Assembly: GCF_004001045.1 (NCBI RefSeq)
Contig: NZ_BIMK01000005.1
Span: forward strand, 1-64,000
DNA length: 64,000 bases
Source: Paenibacillus chibensis
GTDB taxonomy: Bacteria; Bacillota; Bacilli; Paenibacillales; Paenibacillaceae
Direction of reading: 5' to 3'
Part shown: piece after piece, positions 44,454 through 53,499 of the stretch
Layout of the letters: each line of letters starts with the position of its first letter
Numbering within the stretch: position 1 is the first letter of the stretch
Made by a program: the position numbers and the translations under genes
Notes under the pieces: model-generated
The model's database searches: none
What the model was told of the DNA's origin: nothing
The model's input: only the letters and a program-made list of their open reading frames with translations

Positions 44454-44889
44454 TCTCATGAACCTCCATTTAGTAATATTAAGTTTTTGCATAATCCTTT
44501 TCAGGAGTGGTACAGCAGGAAAATTCTTTTGAGATTTATAGGGATATTTTGGTAAAGATAGCGCTGATTCTGGGTAATAAATCATGGATTGGCGCCGGTG
44601 GGTCGAGTGGATATGTATGTAGATTCATAAGCCGGCGAGGGGTATTGCCTAAAATTTTTAATATTTTGTGACATAATTCACATTATCTTATTTTTGAGAC
44701 GGAGAATGTGACATTTATCACATTGCCAGCATCGTCCGTCTGCCAGAATACATGAAGAAGAGGTTATGCGATAACAAATGGCCCGCTCCTCAGCGGAGCA
44801 TGCAGGAGCCTCTGACAAGCAAAAATCATGTGTTCACGAATCCGGGAAGCACGGGGTTCTGAGAATAACTTTTGAAAAGAGGGAAGAAA
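44454..44889. other. Intergenic region before cydA
   Basis: About 435 bases between the divergent chemoreceptor and cydA starts. It contains the two FNR-type sites and a candidate promoter, then a leader of about 130 bases with a hairpin GCTCC-TCAGC-GGAGC (44790-44804). No coding frame was credible. Confidence 0.6.
44667..44749 (+). promoter_or_regulatory. FNR/Rex-type sites and promoter of cydABCD
   Basis: Two palindromes fit TGTGA-N6-TCACA exactly, at 44667-44682 and 44707-44722, 40 bases apart centre to centre. A TG-containing -10 (TGCCAGAAT, hexamer 44744-44749) puts +1 near 44756, so the sites centre at about -81.5 and -41.5, the classic FNR/CRP activator position. The first site also resembles a Rex site (TTGTGACATAATTCACA). 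Both regulators are known to control bd oxidases in Firmicutes. Confidence 0.7.
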
Positions 44890-46296
44890 ATGGATGTATT
44901 GATGCTGTCTCGGTTTCAGTATGCGGCAACGACGATTTTTCACTTCTTCTTCGTGCCGGTGTCGATCGGACTCGCGTTTCTGATCGCCATCATGGAGACG
45001 ATGTATGTCGTCAAAGGCAAGGAAGAATACAAGGACATGGCCAAGTTCTGGGGCAAGCTGTTCCTGATCAACTTCGCGATCGGCGTGGTGACGGGCATAC
45101 TGCAGGAATTCCAGTTCGGCATGAACTGGTCGGATTATTCGCGTTTTGTCGGAGACGTGTTCGGAGCGCCGCTTGCGGTTGAAGCGCTGCTGGCCTTCTT
45201 CCTGGAATCGACGTTTATCGGACTTTGGATCTTCGGCTGGGACCGTTTGTCCAAGAAGGTGCACGCGCTGTGCATCTGGCTGGTTGCCATCGGTACCGTG
45301 ATGTCCGCGTTCTGGATTCTGGCTGCGAACTCCTTCATGCAAAGACCTGTCGGCTTTACCCTCAATAACGGACGCGCTGAAATGAACGACTTCCTGGCAC
45401 TGATCACCAACGGTCAGCTGCTGCTGGAATTTCCGCACACGATCCTGGGTGCCTTCCTGACCGGAGCGTTCCTGGTCGGCGGCGTGAGTGCCTATAAACT
45501 GCTGAAGAAGCAGCATGTAACCTTTTTCAAGAAATCATTTACGATCGCGGTTATCGTGGGTCTTGTGACTTCGATCGGCGTGGCTCTTGTGGGTCACCAG
45601 CAGGCGCAGTATCTGGTCAAAACCCAGCCGATGAAAATGGCTGCAACCGAAGCGCTGTGGGAGAACAGCGGGGACCCTGCGGCTTGGACAGTTACGGCAT
45701 TTATTGATACGAAAAACCAAAAGAATTCGGGCGAGTTCCAGATTCCGTATCTGCTCAGCTTCCTGTCGTACAGCAAGTTCTCCGGCGAAGTGCAGGGCAT
45801 GAAGGAGCTGCAGGCCGAATATGAACAAAAATACGGTCCTGGCGATTACATTCCACCCGTCCGCACGACGTTCTGGAGCTTCCGCATCATGGTAGCCGCA
45901 GGCTCGCTGATGATTCTGTTCAGCTTGTATGGCGTTTATCTGGCTGCACGCAAGAAACTCGAAAACAAAAACAAATGGTTTTACCGTATGATGCTGTTCA
46001 GCATCTCGCTGCCGGTCATCGCGAACACATCCGGCTGGCTCATGACCGAAATGGGACGTCAGCCATGGACCGTATTCGGCCTGATGACGACGGCAGACAG
46101 CGTTTCGCCTAGCGTCACCGCCGGGCAGGTGCTGTTCTCGATCATTGCCTTCATTGGCGTGTATACCATTCTGGGTGTCGTGATGGTGTTCCTGTTCGTT
46201 CGCACGATTAAAAAGGGACCATACGAAGTGAAGCCCGCAATAGAAGAATCCCATGATCCATTCGATAAGGAGGGATACCGTCATGCTATCTCTTAA
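44890..46296 (+). CDS. cydA: Cytochrome bd ubiquinol oxidase subunit I
   Basis: CydA, 468 residues, binds hemes b and d and oxidises quinol, reducing oxygen without pumping protons. The haem-ligand region TTIFHFFFVPVSIGLAFLIA lies at the N terminus. The Q-loop is of the short type, beginning KTQPMKMAATEALWENSGDP. GWLMTEMGRQPWTVFG is the signature. The start at 44890 (MDVLMLSRFQYA) has GAGGG upstream; a Met six codons earlier is within the ribosome-site region. First gene of cydABCD; overlaps cydB by 14 bases. Confidence 0.96.
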   Translation: MDVLMLSRFQYAATTIFHFFFVPVSIGLAFLIAIMETMYVVKGKEEYKDMAKFWGKLFLINFAIGVVTGILQEFQFGMNWSDYSRFVGDVFGAPLAVEALLAFFLESTFIGLWIFGWDRLSKKVHALCIWLVAIGTVMSAFWILAANSFMQRPVGFTLNNGRAEMNDFLALITNGQLLLEFPHTILGAFLTGAFLVGGVSAYKLLKKQHVTFFKKSFTIAVIVGLVTSIGVALVGHQQAQYLVKTQPMKMAATEALWENSGDPAAWTVTAFIDTKNQKNSGEFQIPYLLSFLSYSKFSGEVQGMKELQAEYEQKYGPGDYIPPVRTTFWSFRIMVAAGSLMILFSLYGVYLAARKKLENKNKWFYRMMLFSISLPVIANTSGWLMTEMGRQPWTVFGLMTTADSVSPSVTAGQVLFSIIAFIGVYTILGVVMVFLFVRTIKKGPYEVKPAIEESHDPFDKEGYRHAIS

Positions 46297-47299
46297 TGAA
46301 CTCTGGTTTTTGCTCGTCGCGGTGCTGTTCACAGGATTTTTCTTCCTGGAGGGCTTTGACTTCGGCGTTGGGATGTCCACGGGAATCCTCGCCAAGAACG
46401 ATAAGGAGCGCCGTTTGCTCATCAACTCGATCGGACCGTTCTGGGACGGCAACGAAGTATGGCTCCTGACCGCGGGCGGCGCGATGTTCGCCGCTTTCCC
46501 GAACTGGTACGCCACGCTGTTCAGCGGATTTTACACGCCGCTGGTTCTGCTGCTCCTGGCGCTGATCGGGCGCGGGGTTGCGTTTGAATACCGGGGCAAG
46601 GTGCAGACCGAATCCTGGAAAAAAACCTGGGACGTCATCATCTTCGTCGGCAGCTTGCTGCCGCCGCTTCTGCTGGGCGTCGTGTTCTCCGACCTGATTC
46701 AAGGTCTTCCGATCGACCAGGCGATGGAAATGAAAGCTTCCTTCTTCGGCGATATCGTGAATGTATATTCGGTCGTCGGCGGACTGACGATGGTGATGCT
46801 GTGCCTGGTACACGGACTGCTGTTCGCTACCCTGCGGGTGAGCGGCGAGCTTCATGACCGGGCTCGGAAAATGGCCCGCACGCTTATGGTGCCGCTGGCT
46901 GTACTGGTCGTTGTCTTCTTGACCCTGACGTACTTTAATACGAGCATTTTTGAAGTTCGCGGCGGCATTTTGGCGGCGGTGATCGCCCTGATGCTGATTG
47001 CCTTCGGACTGGCGGCGTTCTTTTCCGGCAAGAAAAGAGACGGCTGGGCTTTCGGCATGACGGGAGCGGTGATCGCGGCAACGATTGCCTTCTTCTTCAT
47101 CGGGCTCTTCCCGAACGTGATGATCAGCTCGATTGATTCGGCCTTCAACCTGACCTTAACCAACGCGGCATCCGGACATTACTCGCTGAAAGTAATGACC
47201 ATCGTGGCTTTATCCCTGCTGCCTTTCGTGCTTGGTTATCAGATCTGGAGCTACTTCGTCTTTCATAAACGGGTTCACGAGAAGCATCTGGAGTATTAA
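46283..47299 (+). CDS. cydB: Cytochrome bd ubiquinol oxidase subunit II
   Basis: CydB, 338 residues, about nine helices. LFTGFFFLEGFDFGVGM and FWDGNEVWLLTAGGAMFAAFP are subunit II signatures. The start at 46283 has AAGGAGG at a six-base gap. Its stop overlaps the start of cydD by one base. It completes the oxidase with CydA. Confidence 0.96.
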   Translation: MLSLNELWFLLVAVLFTGFFFLEGFDFGVGMSTGILAKNDKERRLLINSIGPFWDGNEVWLLTAGGAMFAAFPNWYATLFSGFYTPLVLLLLALIGRGVAFEYRGKVQTESWKKTWDVIIFVGSLLPPLLLGVVFSDLIQGLPIDQAMEMKASFFGDIVNVYSVVGGLTMVMLCLVHGLLFATLRVSGELHDRARKMARTLMVPLAVLVVVFLTLTYFNTSIFEVRGGILAAVIALMLIAFGLAAFFSGKKRDGWAFGMTGAVIAATIAFFFIGLFPNVMISSIDSAFNLTLTNAASGHYSLKVMTIVALSLLPFVLGYQIWSYFVFHKRVHEKHLEY

Positions 47300-49035
47300 T
47301 GGACCGGAATTTACTGGGCTACAAAGGGATAAAGCCAACACTTGCCGCCGTTTTATTGCTCACGCTCGTGCAAAGCGGTTCGATCGTTCTGCTGGCAAGA
47401 TGGCTGGCGGAGGTTCTCTCCGCCCTCTTTGCCGGTGAACCGCTTCATACGCAGTACAACAAGCTGACGATGTTCCTGGGCGCGTTTCTGGTCCGGCACA
47501 TCATGGGCTTCATCCAGCAAAAAATCAGCTATGCCTTCGCGGAGCGGACGGGAGCCAGCCTGCGGCAGCAGACACTTGAAAAGCTGTTCCGGCTCGGACC
47601 CCGGTTTGCCAAGCAGGAGGGGACGGGCAACCTGGTGACGCTCGTACTGGAAGGCACGTCGAAATTTCGCAACTACCTCGAACTGATCGTACCGCGGATG
47701 GCGGGGATGTCGATCATCCCCTGGGTCATCCTGGTGTATATTTTCATGCAGGATATCACCTCCGGAATCATCCTGATCCTGTCGATGCCGATCCTGATCG
47801 TATTCATGATCCTGATCGGGCTTGCTGCCCGCAAGCATACGGAGAAGCAGCTCGATTCGTACCGCACGCTCTCGAACCATTTCGTGGATTCGCTGCGCGG
47901 GCTTGAAACGCTGAAGCTGCTGGGGCAGAGCCGCTCGCACAGCGATACGATCGCCCGGGTAAGCGATCGCTACCGGTCGGCCACCATGCGCACCTTGCGC
48001 GTGGCCTTTCTGTCTTCCTTTGCTCTGGACTTCTTCACGATGCTGTCGGTGGCCGTTGTTGCCGTCGGCCTGGGTCTGCGGCTGGTCAACGGCGATCTGG
48101 CGCTCGTCACCGGACTGACGGTGCTGATCCTGGCGCCGGAGTATTTCCTGCCGGTGCGGATGGTCGGATCGGACTTTCATGCAACGCTCGACGGCAAGGA
48201 GGCTGGAGCGGCGATGCAGCAGATCATCGATGAACCGCTGCAGGAAGAAGCAGCTGCGGAGAATGCTGGTCTGGAGAAGAAAGAGCTGAACTGGACGAAA
48301 GACAGCCGTTTGCAGCTGTCCGGCGTGGGCGTGCAGCATCAGGAAGAAGGACCTCATTCGCTGAATGAGGTTACCCTGGATATTCGCGGCATGGGCAAAA
48401 TCGGCATCATCGGCGCCAGCGGTGCCGGGAAATCGACGTTGATCGACGTGCTGGGCGGGTTTTTGAAGCCGTCCGCGGGAAGCATGGAGCTGGATGGACG
48501 ACGCATGAGCTCCCTGACGACGGATGCCTGGAGACGTTTGACGACTTATATCCCGCAGCATCCGTATATTTTCAGCAGCACACTGGCGGATAATATCCGC
48601 TTCTACGCTCCGGACGCGGCGAATTCCGAAGTGGAGCATGCCGTTGCGGCTGCCGGGCTGTCGGAGCTGGCCCACGGACTACCGCTTGGCGCCGAGGAAA
48701 TCATCGGTAACGGCGGCCGCCAGCTGAGCGGCGGACAGGCGCAGCGCGTGGCGCTCGCCCGCGCATTCTTAAGTGACCGGCCTGTCATGCTGCTCGATGA
48801 GCCGACGGCCCATCTGGATATTGAGACCGAATACGAGCTTAAGCAGACGATGCTGCGCCTGTTCGAGAACAAGCTGGTATTTCTGGCGACGCACCGCCTG
48901 CACTGGATGCCGGATATGGATCTGATCATTGTGCTGGATCAGGGAAGGGTCGCGGAAATCGGCACTCATGAAGAATTGTTAGCCCGCAGGGGAGCCTATT
49001 ATGAGCTGATCCAATCGCAGAGGGAGGGAGCATAA
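47299..49035 (+). CDS. cydD: Thiol reductant ABC exporter subunit CydD
   Basis: A 578-residue half-transporter: six helices, then a nucleotide-binding domain with Walker A GASGAGKST, signature LSGGQAQR, Walker B VMLLDEPTAHLD and H loop ATHRLHWM. With CydC it exports cysteine or glutathione (established in E. coli) and is needed for assembly of the bd oxidase. TAATG coupling to cydB and position in the operon settle the name over other ABC exporters. Confidence 0.93.
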   Translation: MDRNLLGYKGIKPTLAAVLLLTLVQSGSIVLLARWLAEVLSALFAGEPLHTQYNKLTMFLGAFLVRHIMGFIQQKISYAFAERTGASLRQQTLEKLFRLGPRFAKQEGTGNLVTLVLEGTSKFRNYLELIVPRMAGMSIIPWVILVYIFMQDITSGIILILSMPILIVFMILIGLAARKHTEKQLDSYRTLSNHFVDSLRGLETLKLLGQSRSHSDTIARVSDRYRSATMRTLRVAFLSSFALDFFTMLSVAVVAVGLGLRLVNGDLALVTGLTVLILAPEYFLPVRMVGSDFHATLDGKEAGAAMQQIIDEPLQEEAAAENAGLEKKELNWTKDSRLQLSGVGVQHQEEGPHSLNEVTLDIRGMGKIGIIGASGAGKSTLIDVLGGFLKPSAGSMELDGRRMSSLTTDAWRRLTTYIPQHPYIFSSTLADNIRFYAPDAANSEVEHAVAAAGLSELAHGLPLGAEEIIGNGGRQLSGGQAQRVALARAFLSDRPVMLLDEPTAHLDIETEYELKQTMLRLFENKLVFLATHRLHWMPDMDLIIVLDQGRVAEIGTHEELLARRGAYYELIQSQREGA

Positions 49036-50805
49036 GTGAGACACGAAGGATGGCTTTTGCCTTACGTCCGCACGTACTGGGGACGTTTTCTGATCATCAT
49101 TGCGCTGGGCTGTCTTACCCTCCTGACGGCGTCCATGCTCATGTTCACCTCGGGCTTCCTCATCTCCAAGGCTGCGCTTCGTCCGGAAAATATCCTGATG
49201 GTGTACGTACCGATCGTGCTGGTGCGCACCTTCGGGATCGGGCGGGCCGTGGTCCATTATGTGGAGCGCCTGGTCAGCCACGATGCAGTGCTCCGGATCG
49301 TGGCGCTGATGCGTACCAGACTGTACCGGATTCTGGAGCCGCAGGCGCTGTTCATCTCCTCGCGGTTCCGTACCGGGGATATGCTGGGCGTTCTGTCAGA
49401 CGATATTCAATATTTGCAGGATGTGTATTTGAGAACGGTTTTTCCGAGCGTGGTGGCTCTGGTCATGTACATCGGCTCGATCGCCGCGCTGGGCTGGTTC
49501 GATGTCCGGTTTGCGCTGTTCATGGCGCTGTATGTGTTCATTCTGGTCGCGGTACTGCCTTGGGTATCGCTCCTCCTCACCAAAGCGAAAAGCCGTCTCT
49601 CCAAACAGCAACGCAGCAGATTGTATACCCGGCTGACCGATGCCGTGCTGGGCATGAGCGACTGGGTAATCAGCGGCAGACAATCCCAGTTTCTTGCGGC
49701 TTATGAAGCCGAAGAGCGGGAGGCTGCACGCGTGAACGGCCAGCTCAAGCGCTGGGCGCGCTGGCGGCAGCTGATCGGGCAGGCCGTGATCGGGCTGAGC
49801 GTCATTACGATGACCGTGTGGGCCGCGCGCGAGTATGCCGGCGGACATATCCCGGCCACGCTGATTGCGGCGTTCGTGCTGGTCGTCTTCCCGATCATGG
49901 ACGCGTTTATGCCGGTTTCGGATGCAATGGAGAAAATCCCGAGCTATCAATCGTCGCTGCAGCGTCTGCGTGAGATTGAGGCTGCAGCCGGGGAGTACGG
50001 CGGAAACGGCAGCACAGCGGCGGGTATATCGCTGGAAGAAGTACGCCGCCTGGCTGCATCCGATGTGCACCTGAAGGTGCAAAACGTCAGCTTCCGCTAC
50101 GATGATGCGTCCCCGTGGTCGCTGCAGGATGTGTCCCTCGATCTACCGCAGGGCAAGCGGATCGCGATCATCGGCCGCAGCGGCGCCGGCAAATCGACGC
50201 TGCTGAAGCTGATCGAGGGTGCCCTCGCTCCTTCGGCAGGCACCGTCAGTCTAAGCGGCGTGGACGCCTCCGCAATCGGCGAGCGCATGCCTCAGCTGGT
50301 GTCTGTGCTGAACCAGAGCCCGCATCTGTTCGACACCACCGTGGCGAACAATATCCGGCTGGGCGACCGCGACGCCGAGGATGATCAGATCCGGCGAGCA
50401 GCCGCCCAAGTGAAGCTGGACCGGCTGATCGAATCGCTGCCGCTCGGCTACCGAACGCCGATGCACGAGACGGGGCAGCGCTTCTCCGGCGGCGAGCGCC
50501 AGCGGATTGCGCTGGCACGGGTGCTGCTGCAGAACAATCCGGTGGTCGTTCTGGATGAGCCGACCGTCGGTCTCGATCCGCGGACGGAAAAGGAACTGCT
50601 CGCGACCATACTCGAGACGATGCAGGGCAAGTCGCTCATTTGGGTGACGCATCACTTAGTCGGCGCGGAGCATATGGATGAGATCATTTTCATGGAAAAT
50701 GGACGCGTCGAGATGCGAGGCTCCCATGCGGAGCTGATGGCTGCGTCGGAGCGGTACCGCAATCTGTACCGGTTGGATCGCCCGGAAGCTTTCATGGTTA
50801 AATGA
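49036..50805 (+). CDS. cydC: Thiol reductant ABC exporter subunit CydC
   Basis: A 589-residue partner of CydD. Six helices begin YVRTYWGRFLIIIALGCLTL; the domain-swapped helix region has LVRTFGIGRAVVHYVERLVS, a CydC motif. Walker A is GRSGAGKST, signature FSGGERQR, Walker B PVVVLDEPTVGLD and H loop VTHHLVG. It starts with GTG directly after the cydD stop, with GGGAGGGAG upstream. Confidence 0.93.
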   Translation: MRHEGWLLPYVRTYWGRFLIIIALGCLTLLTASMLMFTSGFLISKAALRPENILMVYVPIVLVRTFGIGRAVVHYVERLVSHDAVLRIVALMRTRLYRILEPQALFISSRFRTGDMLGVLSDDIQYLQDVYLRTVFPSVVALVMYIGSIAALGWFDVRFALFMALYVFILVAVLPWVSLLLTKAKSRLSKQQRSRLYTRLTDAVLGMSDWVISGRQSQFLAAYEAEEREAARVNGQLKRWARWRQLIGQAVIGLSVITMTVWAAREYAGGHIPATLIAAFVLVVFPIMDAFMPVSDAMEKIPSYQSSLQRLREIEAAAGEYGGNGSTAAGISLEEVRRLAASDVHLKVQNVSFRYDDASPWSLQDVSLDLPQGKRIAIIGRSGAGKSTLLKLIEGALAPSAGTVSLSGVDASAIGERMPQLVSVLNQSPHLFDTTVANNIRLGDRDAEDDQIRRAAAQVKLDRLIESLPLGYRTPMHETGQRFSGGERQRIALARVLLQNNPVVVLDEPTVGLDPRTEKELLATILETMQGKSLIWVTHHLVGAEHMDEIIFMENGRVEMRGSHAELMAASERYRNLYRLDRPEAFMVK

Positions 50806-50813
50806 TGGATGAC

Positions 50814-50850
50814 AGGAGTCACGCCGGGTATGCGGTGTGGCTCTTTTTGC
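50814..50850 (+). terminator. Terminator of cydABCD
   Basis: GAGTCACGCCG and CGGTGTGGCTC pair with a G-U or two, followed by TTTTTG, just past the cydC stop. Confidence 0.75.
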
Positions 50851-50939
50851 GTGACCTGCGCTGCATAAAATCCTTCTTCCTGTCGCATCCTATACAGGAG
50901 CAAGTTGGTAATGGACACGTGAAGGAGGTGCAAGGAAAG

Positions 50940-51098
50940 GTGAGCAACAATTCCCAGGAGCCTAGCAAATACGAAGTGCAAACGACAAAGCTGAACCAAA
51001 TGCCGGTACCGGACAAGCAAAGAGAAGAGTTTGCGGAGGAAATGGTAGAGGACGCGAAAGAAGCGTTCGGCAAGCAGCAATCCAACAATCAAGAGTAA
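50940..51098 (+). CDS. Small acidic protein, 52 residues
   Basis: Starting at GTG 50940, the frame gives VSNNSQEPSKYEVQTTKLNQ then MPVPDKQREEFAEEMVEDAK and a Gln/Asn-rich end. AAGGAGG lies 11 bases upstream. It is hydrophilic, acidic and probably helical in the second half, with no cysteine or membrane segment. Too short for a family guess. It is separated from cydC by a terminator, so it has its own promoter. Confidence 0.6.
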   Translation: MSNNSQEPSKYEVQTTKLNQMPVPDKQREEFAEEMVEDAKEAFGKQQSNNQE

Positions 51099-51272
51099 GG
51101 ATTTGGAAGAACCGGGCAGGTACAAGCGATTCGGTTCGCTCTAACATTTGTGAATACGGCCCTTTGGGGGTGCCTTTCCAGGTCTGCGGGCCGGGTGGGG
51201 CACCCCTGTTGCCGTTCAGGCGACAGATCCATCGGATACTCAGCCCGATTTTTCATACGAGGAATTCTAATA

Positions 51273-51302
51273 CTTGACTTATCGTTCAAGAAAAATTATA
51301 TT
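51273..51302 (+). promoter_or_regulatory. Promoter and operator of the tetR-type gene
   Basis: TTGACT (51274-51279), a 17-base spacer and TATATT (51297-51302) form a promoter. The palindrome CTTGAC-TTATCG-TTCAAG (51273-51290) covers its -35 box, matching two further copies before the MFS gene. A GGGGTGCC/GGCACCCC dyad with no T run lies upstream at 51167-51206. Confidence 0.75.
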
Positions 51303-51326
51303 ATTAGCCATAAGGGAGGGAGCAGG

Positions 51327-51914
51327 ATGGGGAGACATAAGGAATTTGATCAAGAGAAGGCTGTCGATCAGGCGCTCGACCTGTTTTGGGAGAAGGGCTA
51401 TGAGGGCACCTCGATACAAGATTTATGCGATCACTTGGGAATTCACCGGGGAAGTCTTTATGATACGTTCGGCGATAAGCATGAATTGTTTTTGGCCTGT
51501 CTGGACCGTTTCAGCGAGCGCGCCGATGATAACTATAACAACATTTTAAAAGAGGACAGCGATTCGCCCAAGGAGCAACTGGAACGGTATTTCGCCAGAG
51601 TCATCGATGTGTCCATGAACAATGCGGCCCGCGGCCGTGGCTGTTTGATGACGAATACGACCCTTGGACCGGTGGCTTACGTGCCGAATGTAGCTCGTCG
51701 TTTGGAGGCGTATGCGATGAACATGGAGGGGCTGTTCTTCAGCTTCGTGATGCGTGCGCAGGCAAAAGGCTGTCTGAAAAGCAAGCATAGCGCCAGAGAA
51801 TTGGCGCGGTTTCTCACAGGAACCAAACAAGGATTGCATGTCATGGCTCGTAATGCGGCAGATCGCAGCATTCTGGAGGACTTTGCCAAGGTGGCGATTT
51901 CGACCGTGTTGTAA
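51327..51914 (+). CDS. TetR/AcrR-family regulator of the downstream MFS gene
   Basis: A 195-residue regulator. The helix-turn-helix reads AVDQALDLFWEKGYEGTSIQ then GIHRGSLYDTFGDKHELF, close to the TetR group that includes AcrR-like YxaF/LmrA types. The start at 51327 has GGGAGGG upstream; a longer frame runs through the promoter. An identical operator motif occurs in its own promoter and twice before the MFS gene 125 bases downstream, so it most likely represses both. Confidence 0.92.
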   Translation: MGRHKEFDQEKAVDQALDLFWEKGYEGTSIQDLCDHLGIHRGSLYDTFGDKHELFLACLDRFSERADDNYNNILKEDSDSPKEQLERYFARVIDVSMNNAARGRGCLMTNTTLGPVAYVPNVARRLEAYAMNMEGLFFSFVMRAQAKGCLKSKHSARELARFLTGTKQGLHVMARNAADRSILEDFAKVAISTVL

Positions 51915-51930
51915 CTTTTTTTGACAAATT

Positions 51931-52022
51931 CTTGAATGCTTGTTCAAGTATTTTATGAGGATGATCCCAACGAAGCGTGTGAGATATCTATTTTTTGCTT
52001 AATTCTTGAACGATAATTCAAA
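51931..52022 (+). promoter_or_regulatory. Two TetR-type operators before the MFS gene
   Basis: CTTGAA-TGCTTG-TTCAAG (51931-51948) is perfect, and CTTGAA-CGATAA-TTCAAA (52005-52022) has one mismatch. TTGACA at 51921-51926 may be the -35 box, but no well-spaced -10 is clear. The second site ends about 16 bases before the MFS start, over the ribosome site. Confidence 0.75.
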
Positions 52023-52038
52023 AAAGGAGATGACATGA

Positions 52039-53310
52039 ATGAAACGAATGTTATGGGTGATTCTGATGATGTCCATCGGCGCGACCTTCACCTCACCGTT
52101 ATTCCCGCTCTATCAGGAGCGTTACCAGTTAACCAGTCTGCAGATTACGATCCTGTTCGCGGTTTATGCGCTGTTCCTGCTGCCCTCGCTGCTCATTGTG
52201 GGATCCAGAGGAAGCGGATGGGGATTAAAAAGGGTGCTGCGGGCCAGCATCTGGATTTCCATCCTGGCGACCCTGCTCTTTATGACCAGCCAGCAGGCAT
52301 GGATGGTGTACGCGGCCAGAATATTGGAGGGAGTGGCTTACGGCACTTTTACCGGGACAGCCGTGGCCTTTCTGTTGAAGCAGAGCTCCAAGGAGCAGGC
52401 GAAGAAGGCGATTACCTTATCGGGCATCACCGTGTCGGTAGGTTTCGGCTTGGGCCCGGCAATGACCGGGCTTGTGATTCAATACCTGCATTTCATGCCG
52501 CTACGCGTTCCGTTCTGGTTATTGACCCTTCTGCTGGCCAGTGCATGGATCGGCCTGGAAACACTGAAGGATCAGGATTTCATGACGAAAAAGGGCCATG
52601 CCAAAGCTGCCAAAACCGCCAAAACCGTTCCTGTACCGATATCGCTTGGGGTGCCTGACCCGATCCGCAGTCATTTTTGGTCGTTCAGCGCGCTGCCGAT
52701 CTTTACCTTGTTCACGCTGAACGGGATTATCCTTTCCCTGATCCCGTCTTTCGTCAAAAGCGTCATTCATACGTCAAACCTGTCCGTATCGGGGCTGCTG
52801 ATTCTGCTGCTTCTCGGGGGCGGCGCTTTGATGCAGCTGGCGCCTATCGTTAAACAGCCCGTCAACCGCCTGCGCTTCGGAATTCTACTGCTGTCCGTGG
52901 GCGCGTGGCTTGTCGTCTTCTCCGGTTCCACGGGAAGCATCAGCCTGCTCTGGTTCGGCGTGCTGATTCAGGCCATCGGGAGCGGGTGGACGTTCCAGAT
53001 CAGCCTGCAGCTTGCGGGTGAACTTCCGGATCTTGATGCGCGTCCGAAGGTCATCACCACCTTCTATCTGGCCGGGTATTCCGGATTTATCGTTCCGATT
53101 GTCGGTACCGGCGCGCTTTCTTACTTCTTCGACCTGCATGTGTCGCTGATCGTGCTGAATATTCTGGCTTCGCTGCTGGTGCTTTACATGCTCGCATATT
53201 CCGTGCGGTTCGCGCGGTATTATCACAATAGAAAAGCAGTGGCTGCAGAGGGTCAAAGCCTGCCGGTGCCCAAATCTCCAAGCGGGAAGGCTGCTGCAGA
53301 GCAGTCCTAA
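52039..53310 (+). CDS. MFS transporter, DHA1 type
   Basis: A 423-residue major facilitator with twelve hydrophobic segments, beginning MKRMLWVILMMSIGATFTSP. It has LYQERYQLTSLQITILFAVY and an RGSGWGLKRVLRASIW loop (motif A degenerate). AAGGAG sits upstream. A drug exporter is the likely role because it is controlled by the adjacent TetR-type gene through three shared operators. Terminator at 53342. Confidence 0.9.
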   Translation: MKRMLWVILMMSIGATFTSPLFPLYQERYQLTSLQITILFAVYALFLLPSLLIVGSRGSGWGLKRVLRASIWISILATLLFMTSQQAWMVYAARILEGVAYGTFTGTAVAFLLKQSSKEQAKKAITLSGITVSVGFGLGPAMTGLVIQYLHFMPLRVPFWLLTLLLASAWIGLETLKDQDFMTKKGHAKAAKTAKTVPVPISLGVPDPIRSHFWSFSALPIFTLFTLNGIILSLIPSFVKSVIHTSNLSVSGLLILLLLGGGALMQLAPIVKQPVNRLRFGILLLSVGAWLVVFSGSTGSISLLWFGVLIQAIGSGWTFQISLQLAGELPDLDARPKVITTFYLAGYSGFIVPIVGTGALSYFFDLHVSLIVLNILASLLVLYMLAYSVRFARYYHNRKAVAAEGQSLPVPKSPSGKAAAEQS

Positions 53311-53341
53311 GCCATTTATAACAAGCTAATCTAAGGCAAGC

Positions 53342-53378
53342 AGGGTGTCCCAAGAATTTAGGGGCACCCTTTTTTTAT
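53342..53378 (+). terminator. Terminator after the MFS gene
   Basis: AGGGTG-T-CCC and GGG-G-CACCCT form the stem with one mismatch, followed by TTTTTTT. Confidence 0.9.
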
Positions 53379-53427
53379 GATCTATATCATGAACAAACAC
53401 GCACCATCGGAACGTCCGCCGGCGTGC

Positions 53428-53466
53428 AAACAAAAGCAGCCCATCCAACACGGGACAGGCTGCTTC
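53428..53466 (-). terminator. Terminator of fumC
   Basis: AGCAGCC (53435-53441) and GGCTGCT (53458-53464) pair; on the minus strand TTTGTTTG follows. It lies about 35 bases past the fumarase stop. Confidence 0.75.
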
Positions 53467-53499
53467 ATAAACTTCATTTTGGAGGAATGACCAATATGC

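Noticed and set aside
47353..48675. 440-codon minus-strand frame over cydD
   Set aside because: Antisense to cydD; composition rich in Arg, Gln and His with no recognisable fold.
51167..51206. GGGGTGCC/GGCACCCC dyad as a terminator
   Set aside because: The arms pair well but the loop is long and no T run follows, so I mention it only with the TetR-type promoter.
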